DNA of 64,000 nt from UBA6623 sp965238125 (GCA_965238125.1 OZ250179.1:1302001-1366000); one strand, 5' to 3'. Shown: positions 1 to 9,729, counted from the stretch's first letter. Made by a program: numbers and translations. Notes: generated from the sequence alone by a model not told the origin.

Positions 1-981
1 GCTTTCCCCATCGGCGAGGAGGCGAGGGAACCCAGCGTGGCGGCTGACGGAACATTGGCCCACATCAGAGCCGGAGGGCAGCAGCAACTTGTCTGGCGGG
101 ATCGCGAGGGAGGGAAGATCGGAGCGATTGGTCAGCCGCAGGAGGGCCTCCAATACCCGTCCTTGTCCCCGGATGGCCGCTACATTGCAGCACGGGGATA
201 CGAGAAGGGCATTCCCGAATCGGACATCTGGATTTTTGATCTCGCTCGTTCCACTCGGATGCGCTTGACCTTCGACCCAGACCATGACTCGCGGCCGATC
301 TGGTCACCCACGGGAAACGAGATCGCGTTTGCTTCCTTTCGTGAGGGCAAAAACTACGGCATATTCGTTCGGCCCGCGGATGGCGGGGGAGCTGCGGAGG
401 CCCTGACGGCAACGCCATTGTGGGAAGGCCCGGGCGAGTGGTCGGCGGACGGGCGATTCCTTGTGTATGACGTCAATCATCCTGAAAGAGGTCAGGACAT
501 CTTGTATCTGCGGCGCAAAGACGATGGGCAGGGCTTTGACGAGGTTCCATTCCTGCAAACGCCGTTCAACGAACAGAACCCGAAACTGTCGCCTGACGGC
601 AATTTTGTAGCGTATCAATCGGACGAGTCGGGGAGGTTCGAGATCTACGTGAGGCCGTTTCCGGAAGGGGAAGGCAAGTGGCCGGTATCGCGCAACGGAG
701 GAGAAGATCCGCGTTGGAGCAGAGACGGCAAGGAGCTGTTCTATGTGGAGGGGCCCACGCTCATGGCCGTTGCGGTCGAGACGACAGCCGGTTTTTCAGC
801 GAGAGAACCTTTGCGGCTTTTTTCGGAGCTGTCTTTACAGCGAGGCAACTATCAGAATTACGATGTTTCGCCCGACGGCCGCCGGTTTGTCGTCGTGGAA
901 GACGTGGAAGTGGCGCCGCCTCGCATCCACGTTGTCCAGAACTGGTACGAAGAGTTCCGCGACCGCGAGCAGGACTATTGA
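1..981 (+). CDS. PD40/TolB-like beta-propeller protein, 3' part (probably C-terminus of a Ser/Thr protein kinase)
   Basis: The frame is open from the first base, so the gene starts upstream and only its last ~327 codons are seen. It carries repeated WD40-like PD40 blades (LSPDGRYIA, WSPTGNEIAFAS, WSADGRFLVYD, LSPDGNFVAYQS, WSRDGKELFY, VSPDGRRFVVVE) and ends in a VVQNWYEEF motif. In Acidobacteriota this ending is common on membrane Ser/Thr kinases whose extracytoplasmic half is such a propeller; a kinase domain upstream is inference because it lies outside the window. The last codons read GAC TAT TGA, where TAT TGA is formed by the left end of the IS630 element at 976-2073. Without the element the gene would read GAC TAA, so the native protein ended one residue earlier. 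Confidence 0.85.
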   Translation, partial: AFPIGEEAREPSVAADGTLAHIRAGGQQQLVWRDREGGKIGAIGQPQEGLQYPSLSPDGRYIAARGYEKGIPESDIWIFDLARSTRMRLTFDPDHDSRPIWSPTGNEIAFASFREGKNYGIFVRPADGGGAAEALTATPLWEGPGEWSADGRFLVYDVNHPERGQDILYLRRKDDGQGFDEVPFLQTPFNEQNPKLSPDGNFVAYQSDESGRFEIYVRPFPEGEGKWPVSRNGGEDPRWSRDGKELFYVEGPTLMAVAVETTAGFSAREPLRLFSELSLQRGNYQNYDVSPDGRRFVVVEDVEVAPPRIHVVQNWYEEFRDREQDY

Positions 982-2073
982 ATCTCGCAAAATAGAGTGA
1001 CACTTTTTGGTGTTGCCGTACGTATTCTTATGTATGGGAACACCGAAAGGAAAGCGCCGCGATTTCGAAGCATTGGAGAAACGCCGTTTCGAAGCGATGC
1101 GTTTGCTCGATGAAGGACTCAATCAGTCCGAAACCGCCAGGCGTCTGACAGTCGCCCGCCAAACCGTCAGTGAGTGGCGACGACAGTACCTGGCGCAAGG
1201 CGAGGCCGGGCTGCGCAAGGCCGGCCGCGCCGGCCGCAAGCCGCTATTAGACGCCACGCAGCTCGAACGCCTGGAGATCCTGCTGCTCGAAGGCCCCGAG
1301 GCGCACGGCTTCCCGACGCCGTTGTGGAGCTGTCCGCGGGTGGCTCGTCTGATCCGAGACGAGTTCGGCGTGCGCTATCACGAGGGCCATGTCTGGAAGA
1401 TCCTGCGGGCGCTCGGCTGGAGCCCGCAACGCCCGGTCGGCAAAGCCCGCGAGCGCAACGAAGAGGCCATCCGCGACTGGAAGTGCAAGAGGTGGCCGGC
1501 CATTAAAAAAAAGCCCGCAAACAAGACCGCACGATCGTCTTCATCGACGAAAGCGGATGGAGTCAGAAGCCGCATCGTTGCCGCACCTGGGCGCCGCGCG
1601 GCGAGACGCCGCTGCTGGAGTTCAACTTCAATTGGCAGAAGCTTTCGGTGTCGGCCGGGTTGACGTTGCGCAACTTTTACTTTCGGCTCTATCCCGGCGC
1701 GATTGGCGAGTTGGAGGTCATCGACTTTCTGAAGGCCTTGGTTCGCCACATGGACGGCCCGTTGATGATCGTCTGGGACCGCTTGCCGGCGCATCGCAGT
1801 CGGATGGTGCGAGAGTTCATTGAACTCTCGCAAGGCCATATCGTGACGGAGTATTTGCCGGCGTATGCGCCGGAGCTGAATCCGGTGGAATACATCTGGG
1901 CGTACTGGAAACAGCACGAGTTGCCGAACGTCTGTCCGAAGGACTACTGGGAACTCGACGAACGTGCCCGCAAAACGCTGCGGCGCATGCGCCGCAAACC
2001 GCGCTTGATTACCGCTTTCTGGAAACAGTCTTCTCTTTGTCTCGATTGACAGGATATTATGCGAGACTCAATA
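976..2073 (+). mobile_element. IS630-family insertion sequence, copy 1
   Basis: Terminal inverted repeats lie at 976-993 (TATTGAATCTCGCAAAAT) and 2056-2073 (the complement, TATTGAGTCTCGCATAAT), matching at 16 of 18 positions. Both begin with TA, the expected IS630 target duplication. The single gene inside needs a -1 frameshift. A diverged second copy lies at 60840-61936. The left TA coincides with the first two bases of the TAA stop codon of the upstream gene; the element's next bases, TTGA, give TAT TGA and restore a stop. Confidence 0.9.
1034..2049 (+). CDS. IS630-family transposase, expressed by -1 frameshift
   Basis: The first frame starts at ATG 1034 (MGTPKGKRRDFEALEKRRFE) and encodes a helix-turn-helix domain (QSETARRLTVARQTVSEW) and a winged-helix linker. 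At 1505-1512 there is a run of eight A followed by G. Slipping back one base there joins it to the second frame, which carries the DDE catalytic core: FIDESG (first D), IVWDRLPAH (second D) and NPVEYIW (E). Without slippage the first frame ends at 1663 lacking the catalytic core. Total length is about 338 residues, usual for IS630. The A8G site is preserved in the copy at 60864-61879, which supports programmed frameshifting over a random lesion. Confidence 0.88.
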
Positions 2074-2506
2074 AGTCTCCGGAAACGAATTACATAACGC
2101 TCGTCCGCAGATAGCTAGCTGATGATATATCGCGATCGCATGAGTAATCGAGCGCCCGAACGTTCTCACGGCTTTCCGATGGGCCCGGAAACCGAGCTGA
2201 CGCAGCGCCTTGGACGAAAAAACTCGGTCTGTTTGTGACATCGATTGTTCTCACCCCATATCTTCGGTACAGTTAAGTTGGGCTGTTGCTCGCGGCCAAG
2301 CGGGGCTAAGCCTCACGTACCCGCGACCACAGGCGACAGGCGGTGACATCCAAAAAGCCCGCCGCAGAGTGTCCATCGGGATAAGTTGTGTTGCCTGAAG
2401 TGATCGGCGCTCCCGAGACGATCACGGCCGCCGGCGAGTGGCGACAAGAACGTAGTAAGCTAACTCGGGAGGCCTGGAAGTCTCTCTCGCCCAGGAAAGG
2501 CAGCCC
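2074..2506. other. Intergenic region, no gene recognised
   Basis: Sequence between IS630 and the DUF1592 gene. Short open frames here resemble no family and lack a convincing ribosome site. The purine-rich stretch AGGAAAGG at about 2493-2500 serves as ribosome site for the TTG start at 2507. Confidence 0.5.
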
Positions 2507-4867
2507 TTGCTGAACTATCGGAAACTGCCGGTTGATGCTTGCCTGGCGGGTTTGCTCGCGGCCGGTGGGTTTCTGGGCACATTGCAGGCACAGCAGCCCG
2601 CGCCGCCTACGGCCCCACACCGGCTACTCGTCCATCAATACTGCACGTCCTGCCACAACGACAGCCTGAAAACGGCCGAACTCGCACTCGACGTGATAAG
2701 CGCTCACCCGGTGGAGAAGAATGTGGAGACCTGGGAGAAGGTGGTGCGTAAACTGCGCGCACGCCAGATGCCTCCCTTTGGGCGTCCGCGACCGGATGAG
2801 ACAACCTATGAGGCGGCGGTGTCTTCACTTGAGGCCTCGCTGGACAGCGCGGCGGCGGCCCGGACCAACCCCGGCCGCACGGACACCCTGCGACGACTTA
2901 CACGGACTGAATACCGCAACGCCATCCGCGACCTTCTTGCCCTTGAGGTGGACCTCTCCTCCCTGCTGCCGCGAGATGAGTCCAGTCAGGGCTTTGACAA
3001 CATCACGGTAACGGACCTTTCCCCGACGTTGCTGGAAAGCTACGTGTCCGCGGCGGACAAGATCAGTCGCCTGGCGGTTGGGCGGCCGGTCTCATTTCTC
3101 GCTGTCGAGACCATCAAGATGAAGCCGGACCTCACTCAGGAGTGGCAGTTTGAAGGGCTTCCGGTGGGCACCCGCGGCGGAACCCTGATTTCTCACAACT
3201 TTCCGCTGGACGGAGAGTACGAGATCGTGGTCCGGCTGACGCGAGACCGAGACGAACAGGTTGAGGGTTTGAGAGAGACTCACCAGGTGGAGCTGCTTTT
3301 GGACAGGGAACGGGTCCGCTTGTTTGAAGTCGTGCCGCCTCGGCACGTCGGAGATCATTCAGCAGTCGACAAGCACCTCAAAGCCCGCATTCCCGTCACG
3401 GCCGGTCCCCACCAGCTTGGCGTGACTTTTCCGAAGCAGCCCTGGGCGGTGCTCGAAACGGACCGTCAGCCGTATCAGGCTCATTTCAATGTGTATCGGC
3501 ATCCCCGGGTCCAGCCGGCCGTCTACGAGGTCTCGATTACCGGTCCCTATGACGCGAAGGGCCCCGGGGACACGCCCAGCCGGAACCGGATCTTCGTATG
3601 CCGACCGGAGGGCGCCGGAGAGGAAGAAGACTGCGTCAGACGTATTCTTACGACGCTGATGCGCCGAGCCTACCGGCGACCGGTCACAGAGCGGGACTTT
3701 GAAAGCCCGTTGGAGTTCTATAGGCGCGGTCGGTCGGAGGAAGGCTTTGAAGGGGGCATCGAGTCAGCCCTGTCCTCGATCCTGGTCAGTCCTGAGTTTC
3801 TGTTCCGGGTGGAACGAGACCCTGCCGGGATTTCGCCGAATACGGCTTACCCTATCAGTGATTTGGAGCTGGCATCCCGCCTTTCATTTTTTCTTTGGAG
3901 CAGTATTCCGGACGACGAGCTGCTGGATGTTGCGATTCAGGGTGGCTTGAGAAAACCTGAAGTGTTGGAACAGCAGGTGAAGCGAATGCTGGCGGACCGG
4001 CGTTCCCGCACCTTGCTGACGAACTTCGCCTCCCAATGGTTGCACTTGCGCAATCTGGAATCGGTCACTCCCAACATGCGCTTATTCCCGAGTTTTGACG
4101 ACAACCTCCGGCAGGCGATGCGTCGCGAAACAGAACTGCTTCTGGAAAGCGTCATCAGGGAGGATCGGAGCGTCCTTGACCTGCTCACCTCCGACTACAC
4201 GTTTCTGAATGAACGTCTCGCCAAGCACTACCGGATACCGCACGTGTACGGGAGCTGGTTCCGGCGGGTGAAGCTTGACGACGACAGCAAACGGGGCGGA
4301 CTGCTTCGCCACGCAAGCATTCTGACCGTGACCTCTTATAACACGCGGACCTCGCCGGTGATACGAGGCCATTGGGTGTTGGAGAATCTGTTGGGAGTGC
4401 CGCCGCCACCGGCGCCGGCCGTTGTTCCGGCGCTGGAGGACAAAACGATAGCCGGCAGCCTGTCCGTCCGGGAGCGGCTGATGGAGCACCGCTCCAATCC
4501 CGCTTGCTCGGGCTGTCACAGTCTGATGGATCCGGTGGGCTTTTCGCTGGAGAACTATGACGCCGTAGGCCGGTGGCGCAAATCCGAAGATGAACAGCCG
4601 ATTGACTCTTCCGGAAATTTCCCCGGCGGCGCCCGGTTCGAGGGCGTATCAGGCCTTGAGAAGGCCCTGTTGGACCGACCCGAAATGTTTGTGGGAACCC
4701 TAGTCGAGAAACTTTTGACGTATTCTCTGGGTCGGGTAGTCGAGTATTACGATGCGCCGGCGGTTCGCAAGATCGTGCGAGATGCGCGCTCCGAGGGTTT
4801 TCGTTTTTCTTCGCTCATTGTTGGAATCGCCGAAAGCAAACCGTTTCAGATGAGGAGATCACTATGA
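2507..4867 (+). CDS. Secreted DUF1592-type (PSD/PSCyt) cytochrome c-like protein
   Basis: A protein of 786 residues with a signal peptide (about 11-30). It has a haem-binding CTSCH motif near residue 46 and then the usual domain order of the family: DUF1587 (LTRTEYRNAIRDLLALEVD), DUF1595 (RRAYRRPVTERDFESPLEFY), DUF1592 (ASRLSFFLWSSIPDDELL), DUF1588 with a second CSGCH motif near residue 667 (CSGCHSLMDPVGFSLENYD) and DUF1585 at the C-terminus. These proteins occur in Planctomycetota, Verrucomicrobiota and Acidobacteriota, are exported, and are of unproven function; electron transfer coupled to polymer use is a common proposal. The start is TTG, preceded by AGGAAAGG. The stop overlaps the next gene by 4 bp (ATGA), so the two are translationally coupled. 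Confidence 0.9.
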   Translation: MLNYRKLPVDACLAGLLAAGGFLGTLQAQQPAPPTAPHRLLVHQYCTSCHNDSLKTAELALDVISAHPVEKNVETWEKVVRKLRARQMPPFGRPRPDETTYEAAVSSLEASLDSAAAARTNPGRTDTLRRLTRTEYRNAIRDLLALEVDLSSLLPRDESSQGFDNITVTDLSPTLLESYVSAADKISRLAVGRPVSFLAVETIKMKPDLTQEWQFEGLPVGTRGGTLISHNFPLDGEYEIVVRLTRDRDEQVEGLRETHQVELLLDRERVRLFEVVPPRHVGDHSAVDKHLKARIPVTAGPHQLGVTFPKQPWAVLETDRQPYQAHFNVYRHPRVQPAVYEVSITGPYDAKGPGDTPSRNRIFVCRPEGAGEEEDCVRRILTTLMRRAYRRPVTERDFESPLEFYRRGRSEEGFEGGIESALSSILVSPEFLFRVERDPAGISPNTAYPISDLELASRLSFFLWSSIPDDELLDVAIQGGLRKPEVLEQQVKRMLADRRSRTLLTNFASQWLHLRNLESVTPNMRLFPSFDDNLRQAMRRETELLLESVIREDRSVLDLLTSDYTFLNERLAKHYRIPHVYGSWFRRVKLDDDSKRGGLLRHASILTVTSYNTRTSPVIRGHWVLENLLGVPPPPAPAVVPALEDKTIAGSLSVRERLMEHRSNPACSGCHSLMDPVGFSLENYDAVGRWRKSEDEQPIDSSGNFPGGARFEGVSGLEKALLDRPEMFVGTLVEKLLTYSLGRVVEYYDAPAVRKIVRDARSEGFRFSSLIVGIAESKPFQMRRSL

Positions 4868-6198
4868 TTATCAGCAAGAAAGCTCTCCCGCGGCGGACTC
4901 TCCTGCGGGGAATGGGTGTTACAGTGGCACTTCCGCTACTGGACGCGATGGCGCCCGCAATGACCGCCTTGGCCGCTTCACCGGCGAGGCCGGTACGCCG
5001 TCTGGGTTACATTTTCATTCCGATGGGATCGGATATTTCCCGGTGGACTCCTCCAGGCGAGGGTTCGTTGACCGAGCTTTCGCCCATTTTGCAGCCGCTC
5101 GAGCCGTCGAAGGACTACGTCACGGCTGTAACGAACATGGAGCTGAAGAACGCCTATCCGGGCACCCACGCGACCTCCAACTCCGCCTACCTGAGCTGCG
5201 CGAAGGCAAAGTTGACCGAAAGCACCGATTACTATCTGGGCGCCACCGTCGACCAGATAGCAGCCAAGGAAATCGGTCAGGAGACGCCGCTGCCTTCGCT
5301 CGAGCTCGGCATGGACCTCCTCGATATAGTGGGGCAATGCGACGACGGCTATGCCTGCGTTTACCAGAACAATCTCTCCTGGTCCTCTCCCACTACTCCT
5401 CTTCCCTATGAGGCTCACCCCCGAAAGGTTTTTGAGCGATTGTTCGGCGAGGGGGGCAGTGCGGCGGAGCGAAGCAAGACCCTAAAAAAGAAGGCCAGTC
5501 TGCTGGATCGGGTGAAGAGCGATATTTCCCGCCTTCAGCGTGAGCTGGGGGCCGGCGATCGCACGAAGGTGAGTCAATATCTGGACAGCGTGCGGGAAGT
5601 GGAGCGCCGCATTCAAATAGCCGAGGCGGGAGCGGCCGAGAATCCGGCGCCGGATCTCGAGCGGCCGGTCGGCGTACCGGCTGCTTACGCGGATCATGCC
5701 CGGTTGATGTTCGACTTGCAGGTGCTGGCTCTCCAGGCCGACATCACCAGGGTGATTACGTTCCAGCTGGCTCGGGAAACCAGCACGCGAAGCTACAACG
5801 AGATCGGGGTTTCCGAGCCCCACCACCCACTGACCCACCACGGGAACGATCCGGAGAAGATCGCCAAGATGGCCAAAATCAACGAGTATCACGTGTCGCT
5901 GTTCGCCTATCTTGTCGAAAAACTCAAGGCCACTCCTGACGGGGACGGCTCTCTGCTGGACCATTCCATGTATATGTACGGCAGTGGTATGGGAAATCCC
6001 AACGCGCACGACCACACGAACCTTCCGATTCTGGTCGTCGGGGGCGGTGCCGGCAGGTTGAAGGGCGGCCGCCACATCCGCTATACCGAACCGACGCCGC
6101 TGGCCAATCTGCACTTGACGCTGCTTGAGAAGGCGGGTGTCCGTATGGATTCCTTCGCCGACAGTCAAGGAAAGGTCGAGGAGCTGCTCTCTATCTGA
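4864..6198 (+). CDS. DUF1552 Tat-exported protein
   Basis: A protein of 444 residues with a twin-arginine signal (LPRRTLLRG, hydrophobic stretch to about residue 38). The body matches the DUF1552 (HXXSHH-type) family: LGYIFIPMGSD near the start, a coiled segment (RVKSDISRLQRELGAGDRTK) mid-way and a His-rich EPHHPLTHHGN motif near residue 318. It follows the DUF1592 gene with a 4-bp overlap. In many genomes this pair is co-inherited, which implies that the two act together outside the cytoplasm; the reaction is unknown. Export by Tat suggests folding with a cofactor before transport, which is inference. Confidence 0.9.
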   Translation: MIISKKALPRRTLLRGMGVTVALPLLDAMAPAMTALAASPARPVRRLGYIFIPMGSDISRWTPPGEGSLTELSPILQPLEPSKDYVTAVTNMELKNAYPGTHATSNSAYLSCAKAKLTESTDYYLGATVDQIAAKEIGQETPLPSLELGMDLLDIVGQCDDGYACVYQNNLSWSSPTTPLPYEAHPRKVFERLFGEGGSAAERSKTLKKKASLLDRVKSDISRLQRELGAGDRTKVSQYLDSVREVERRIQIAEAGAAENPAPDLERPVGVPAAYADHARLMFDLQVLALQADITRVITFQLARETSTRSYNEIGVSEPHHPLTHHGNDPEKIAKMAKINEYHVSLFAYLVEKLKATPDGDGSLLDHSMYMYGSGMGNPNAHDHTNLPILVVGGGAGRLKGGRHIRYTEPTPLANLHLTLLEKAGVRMDSFADSQGKVEELLSI

Positions 6199-6230
6199 TT
6201 CCTGCCGGGGTAGGCGAGGACACGATTGCC

Positions 6231-7784
6231 ATGTCTGTGAAACAGATAGCCCTATGGGGGACGGCCTGGCTGTTGTCCGCGATCGGCCTGGCCGCCGCCG
6301 ACGCCCCGCTGGCGGATGCGGCGGAGATCATGGATCGAGAGGGCATTCGCGCCCTGCTCGAAGAGCCCGTGGATGTGAACGCATCCCAGGTTGACGGGAT
6401 GACGGCTCTACACTGGGCCGCCCGCCACGATGATCTGGGGACGGTAAAACTGTTGGTGCGAGCCGGAGCCGGAGTGAACGCCGCGAACCGATATGGGGTG
6501 ACGCCGCTCACATTAGCCTGCACGAACGGAAACCCCGCGCTGGTCGAGTTGCTGCTCGATGCGGGAGCAAACCCGAACACCACGCTTCCCGGGGGTGAGA
6601 CCGCTTTGATGACCGCCGCCCGAACGGGTAGGCTCGGGCCTGTCAAGGCGCTGTTGGCCCGCGGAGCTGACCCTCACGCGGCCGTTCACGGAATGGGACG
6701 GCAGGAAGGCGCGGGCGCCAACGCCTTCTTAACCCGCATGGCTGACCCCACTATTTTTGACTTTGAGACGAAAGCCGAACAGACGGCCCTGATGTGGGCG
6801 GCCGCGGAGGGTCACGCCGAGGTCGTGGGGGAGCTCATCAAGGCCGGCGCCGAATTCCGAACTCCTTTGGCCTCGGGGTTTACACCTCTGCTCTTTGCGG
6901 TGAGGGAGGGTCACGTTGAAGTCGTTAGGGCCCTTGTGAAGGCGGGCGCGGATGTGAACGAAGGCATCGAGCCTCTCCCGGACTGGCGGCATCTCGGCTA
7001 CGACGCCCGCCTACGGCCCGGCGCCCGTCCGCTGCACGTGGCGGTCGAGAATGGTCATTTCGAACTGGCGGCGTATCTGCTGGAGGTTGGCGCCGATGCT
7101 GACGCCGCCGACCCGACCGGTTATACAGCGTTACACGCAACGATAGCGGCACGCAGGGTCGCTCCGGGCGATGCGAACCCTCCTCCCGAGCCCTCGGGCA
7201 ACATGACCGGTATTGCATTCGTCAGCAAGCTGGCAGCCCATGGCGCCAACTTGAACGCGAGAATAAAAACGGCGCGCGCGACCTATCCAGGTGTCACGAG
7301 GCCTAGGCTCGAGGTGACTCCGTTCTTGATGGCCGCCCAGACTGCGGACGTCGAGTTAATGAAGACACTGACCGATCTGGGCGCCGATCCGCTGCTTACG
7401 GATGAAGACAACAGCACGGCTTTGATGCTGGCGGGCGGGAGGACCGGAACGGAGGAAGAAGTGTTGGCGGCGATGCAACTGACACTGGATCTCGGCGTCG
7501 ATATCGATGCAGTCAATCATAACGGTGAAACCGCGATGCATTCCGCTGCCTACAAAAACCGGGCTGAGGCCATAAAGCTCCTTGCCGACAAAGGTGCCGG
7601 GATTGAAGTCTGGAATCGGGAAAACAAGTACGGATCGACGCCCTTAGCCATCGCGGCGGGATACAGAAGGCCCCGAAGTTTTAGGCCTCAGCCCAAGGCC
7701 GAGGCCGCAATTCGTGAAGTGATGATTGCCGCGGGTGTAACTCCGCCGGAAAAGGTCACTGCCAAGACTCAGCAGGCATATTAG
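6231..7784 (+). CDS. Secreted ankyrin-repeat protein
   Basis: A 517-residue protein with an N-terminal Sec-type signal (hydrophobic ALWGTAWLLSAIGLAAA) followed by about eight to nine ankyrin repeats over residues ~45-490, for example MTALHWAARHDDLGTVKLLV, GVTPLTLACTNGNPALVELL, and ETAMHSAAYKNRAEAIKLLA. It lies 32 bp after the DUF1552 gene in the same direction, so it is probably the third gene of that operon. Ankyrin proteins are binding scaffolds, so a role in assembling or guarding the DUF1592/DUF1552 complex is plausible but inferred. A longer loop between repeats (~300-350) is rich in proline. Confidence 0.88.
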   Translation: MSVKQIALWGTAWLLSAIGLAAADAPLADAAEIMDREGIRALLEEPVDVNASQVDGMTALHWAARHDDLGTVKLLVRAGAGVNAANRYGVTPLTLACTNGNPALVELLLDAGANPNTTLPGGETALMTAARTGRLGPVKALLARGADPHAAVHGMGRQEGAGANAFLTRMADPTIFDFETKAEQTALMWAAAEGHAEVVGELIKAGAEFRTPLASGFTPLLFAVREGHVEVVRALVKAGADVNEGIEPLPDWRHLGYDARLRPGARPLHVAVENGHFELAAYLLEVGADADAADPTGYTALHATIAARRVAPGDANPPPEPSGNMTGIAFVSKLAAHGANLNARIKTARATYPGVTRPRLEVTPFLMAAQTADVELMKTLTDLGADPLLTDEDNSTALMLAGGRTGTEEEVLAAMQLTLDLGVDIDAVNHNGETAMHSAAYKNRAEAIKLLADKGAGIEVWNRENKYGSTPLAIAAGYRRPRSFRPQPKAEAAIREVMIAAGVTPPEKVTAKTQQAY

Positions 7785-7932
7785 GCTCCCCAGTCGGCTG
7801 ACACCCTGCCGCCACCCGAGGGTCACACTGGGCTTGCCCCCCTAGGGTGAGACAAATAGTTTAGACACCGTTGACCGTTGTCGATAAACCTACTCAACGA
7901 CGGCCGCCAGACCCTGTTTTGCTGACCGGGAA

Positions 7933-8493
7933 GTGGCCGATCTTTGGGAACCGTGGATGCGCCAGATCGACAAGCTGCTCGACGACAACGAGCTGTTGGA
8001 CAGCGTCTACGAAGCGCAAGGAAAGCGTCGCCCTCAGAGCCGCCGCCGCGGTCGGCGCCAAACCCCGGCCGAAGTCGTGTTGCGCATGCTGTTGCTTAAA
8101 CACATCCGCAATTGGAGCCACGAGACGCTGGAGCGGGAAGTGCGCGCCAACTTGGTCTACTGCGGCTTCTGCCGCCTGGGCCCGGAGAAAGTGCCGGATG
8201 CCAACACCCTGGTGCGGCAAGGACAGGCGTTGGGACCGCAAGTCATCGCCGCGTTGCACGAGCGCCTCATCGTCTTGGCCCGACGGAAGCGGATCGTGCA
8301 AGGACGTAAGCTGCGCGTCGACACCACCGTGGTCGAAACGAACATCCACTATCCGACCGACTCGAGTCTGTTGGGCGACGGCGCGCGCGTGTTGACGCGG
8401 GTGATCAAAAAGATCGCGGCGGCGAAGAAAGGCGGCTTGCAGCACAAGATTCGGGAACCGCGCCCGCGCGGTGCTGACCCGTCGAAACAGTGA
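7933..8493 (+). pseudogene. Truncated ISNCY/DUF772-type transposase
   Basis: The 186-residue frame begins at GTG and matches the N-terminal part of DUF772-containing transposases (motifs LLKHIRNWSHETLEREVRAN, VPDANTLVRQG, RVDTTVVETNIHYPTDSSLL). Full-length members are roughly 430-480 residues with the rest of the DDE core after this point. Here the frame breaks just after GGLQHKIRE and runs into KQ-stop. The following ~170 bp hold short coding-like pieces in other frames, suggesting progressive decay. The left end of the element may be near the TAGGGTGAGACAAATAG stretch at about 7843-7860, but no matching right end was found, so borders are open. Confidence 0.75.
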
Positions 8494-8665
8494 ATTTTGC
8501 ACCGGAAGGTAGCTAAGCTATTGGAGCGCGCCGCTTTCGCAAGACCTCTCCCGAGCTGACGTAACTGCTGGAAACAGCGGAAGCCCAACGCTGATTCGGG
8601 CAAACAAAACGCGACCTTCGAAGGCAGTCCGGCGTGCCACGAATCAGGGGCCTTGCGCAACGGCC

Positions 8666-9387
8666 TCAGGGCCACAAAAACGGTTTCGGACTGCCCGAGG
8701 GACTGTGCGATCCCGGTTCATAGCGTTGGGCGCGCTTGATTTTCGCCCGGGTGAGACTCATGTAAACCTTTGACTCGGCCCAACTCACGTCTTGGATCCA
8801 TGTCGGCGCCATCAGGACTCGCGGATTCATCGACTGCCAGTCCTTCGTGTCAATGACGAAATACTGCGTCTTCCAGCTCTGATCGTCCGCAAATCGTCAA
8901 TCACACCCGCGGATCCGTCCTCGGCTTCCACTTGATAACCGATCACCTCTTGGCCGCTGCGCAGTGAACCTTCCTCCGTCGCCGGCGCCTCCAGGGCGGC
9001 CTCGGCGATCGCCAGCGCCTGGCGTGAAACGGCACCGTGAGCCTCCGACAGCGGTTCGCCGCCCTGCCCGTACAGAGCCCCGCCGTAGCGCTGTTCCATT
9101 AGATGCCGCTGCCGCAGAGAAACCGGCTCGTGGGCCTCCTGCCTCGCGCAACTCTCCAGCTCCCGCCTGGTCAGCGCAATCGGCAAACGCCGCCGCGGTC
9201 CGTTGGGAATCCCAAGGTAGTCAGGAGGAACCAGAACTCGTCGTCCCGGAAACAGTCGGCCCGTGTTCACGACCACAAAACGAACCGACCAGCCCGCATC
9301 ACTGAAATAAAAGTCCGCCGCGCGGCCGACTTTGCCGTCCGTCGCCAACACGCGAAAACGGCACAACTCTCGAATACTGTGGAGCAT
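8666..9387 (-). pseudogene. PRC-barrel domain protein, frameshifted
   Basis: The first part, from ATG 9387, encodes one PRC-barrel domain (ELCRFRVLATDGKVGRAADF, LFPGRRVLVPPDYLG) and the beginning of a second (EVIGYQVEAEDGSAGVIDDL). Near 8885 the frame is lost and the open frame stops at 8827. One base lower the second barrel resumes exactly where expected: SWKTQYFVIDTKDW, RVLMAPTWIQDVSWAESKVY, running to a stop at 8666. A one-base deletion (expected ACGGATCAG, seen ACGATCAG) explains it. Tandem PRC-barrel proteins of about 240-280 residues are common in soil bacteria and of unknown role. A sequencing error is the main alternative. Confidence 0.8.
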
Positions 9388-9665
9388 GACAACCGACTCC
9401 TTTCTCCCCCCGGCGTACCCCTCTTCGTCAGCGTGCCTTGGACCGGGCGCCTATTCTCAAGCCCCATCGCTCCTATCGGCGGCATCACGCCTTTCAGCCA
9501 GAGCCGCGGCGGAGACGCGGGCCGAGAAATTCGGGCCCACGCACCCAAAACCGTGCCGAAATAGTACCACGGATTGCGGAACAAGGCCGGAGTTTTTGGG
9601 GGTCGACCGGGCGGCGATGGAGGGTAACCCCATAGGCTCGCGGATCAGCCGCCAACGTTGGTCGA

Positions 9666-9702
9666 TAAAAACGGCCGCCTCGGGAAATACCCGAAGCGAC
9701 CG
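9666..9702 (-). terminator. Rho-independent terminator of the sigma factor gene
   Basis: Read on the minus strand, a stem of about 12 pairs (GGTCGCTTCGGG with CCCGAGGCGGCC, one G-T wobble, loop TATTT) is followed by TTTTT. It lies 28 bp past the stop codon of the rpoD-type gene. Confidence 0.8.
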
Positions 9703-9729
9703 TGAAGAGAAGAAAGAGAGTACGATCGA

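Noticed and set aside
2210..2398. Short open frame upstream of the DUF1592 gene
   Set aside because: No ribosome site, no family, and ends in unrelated sequence.
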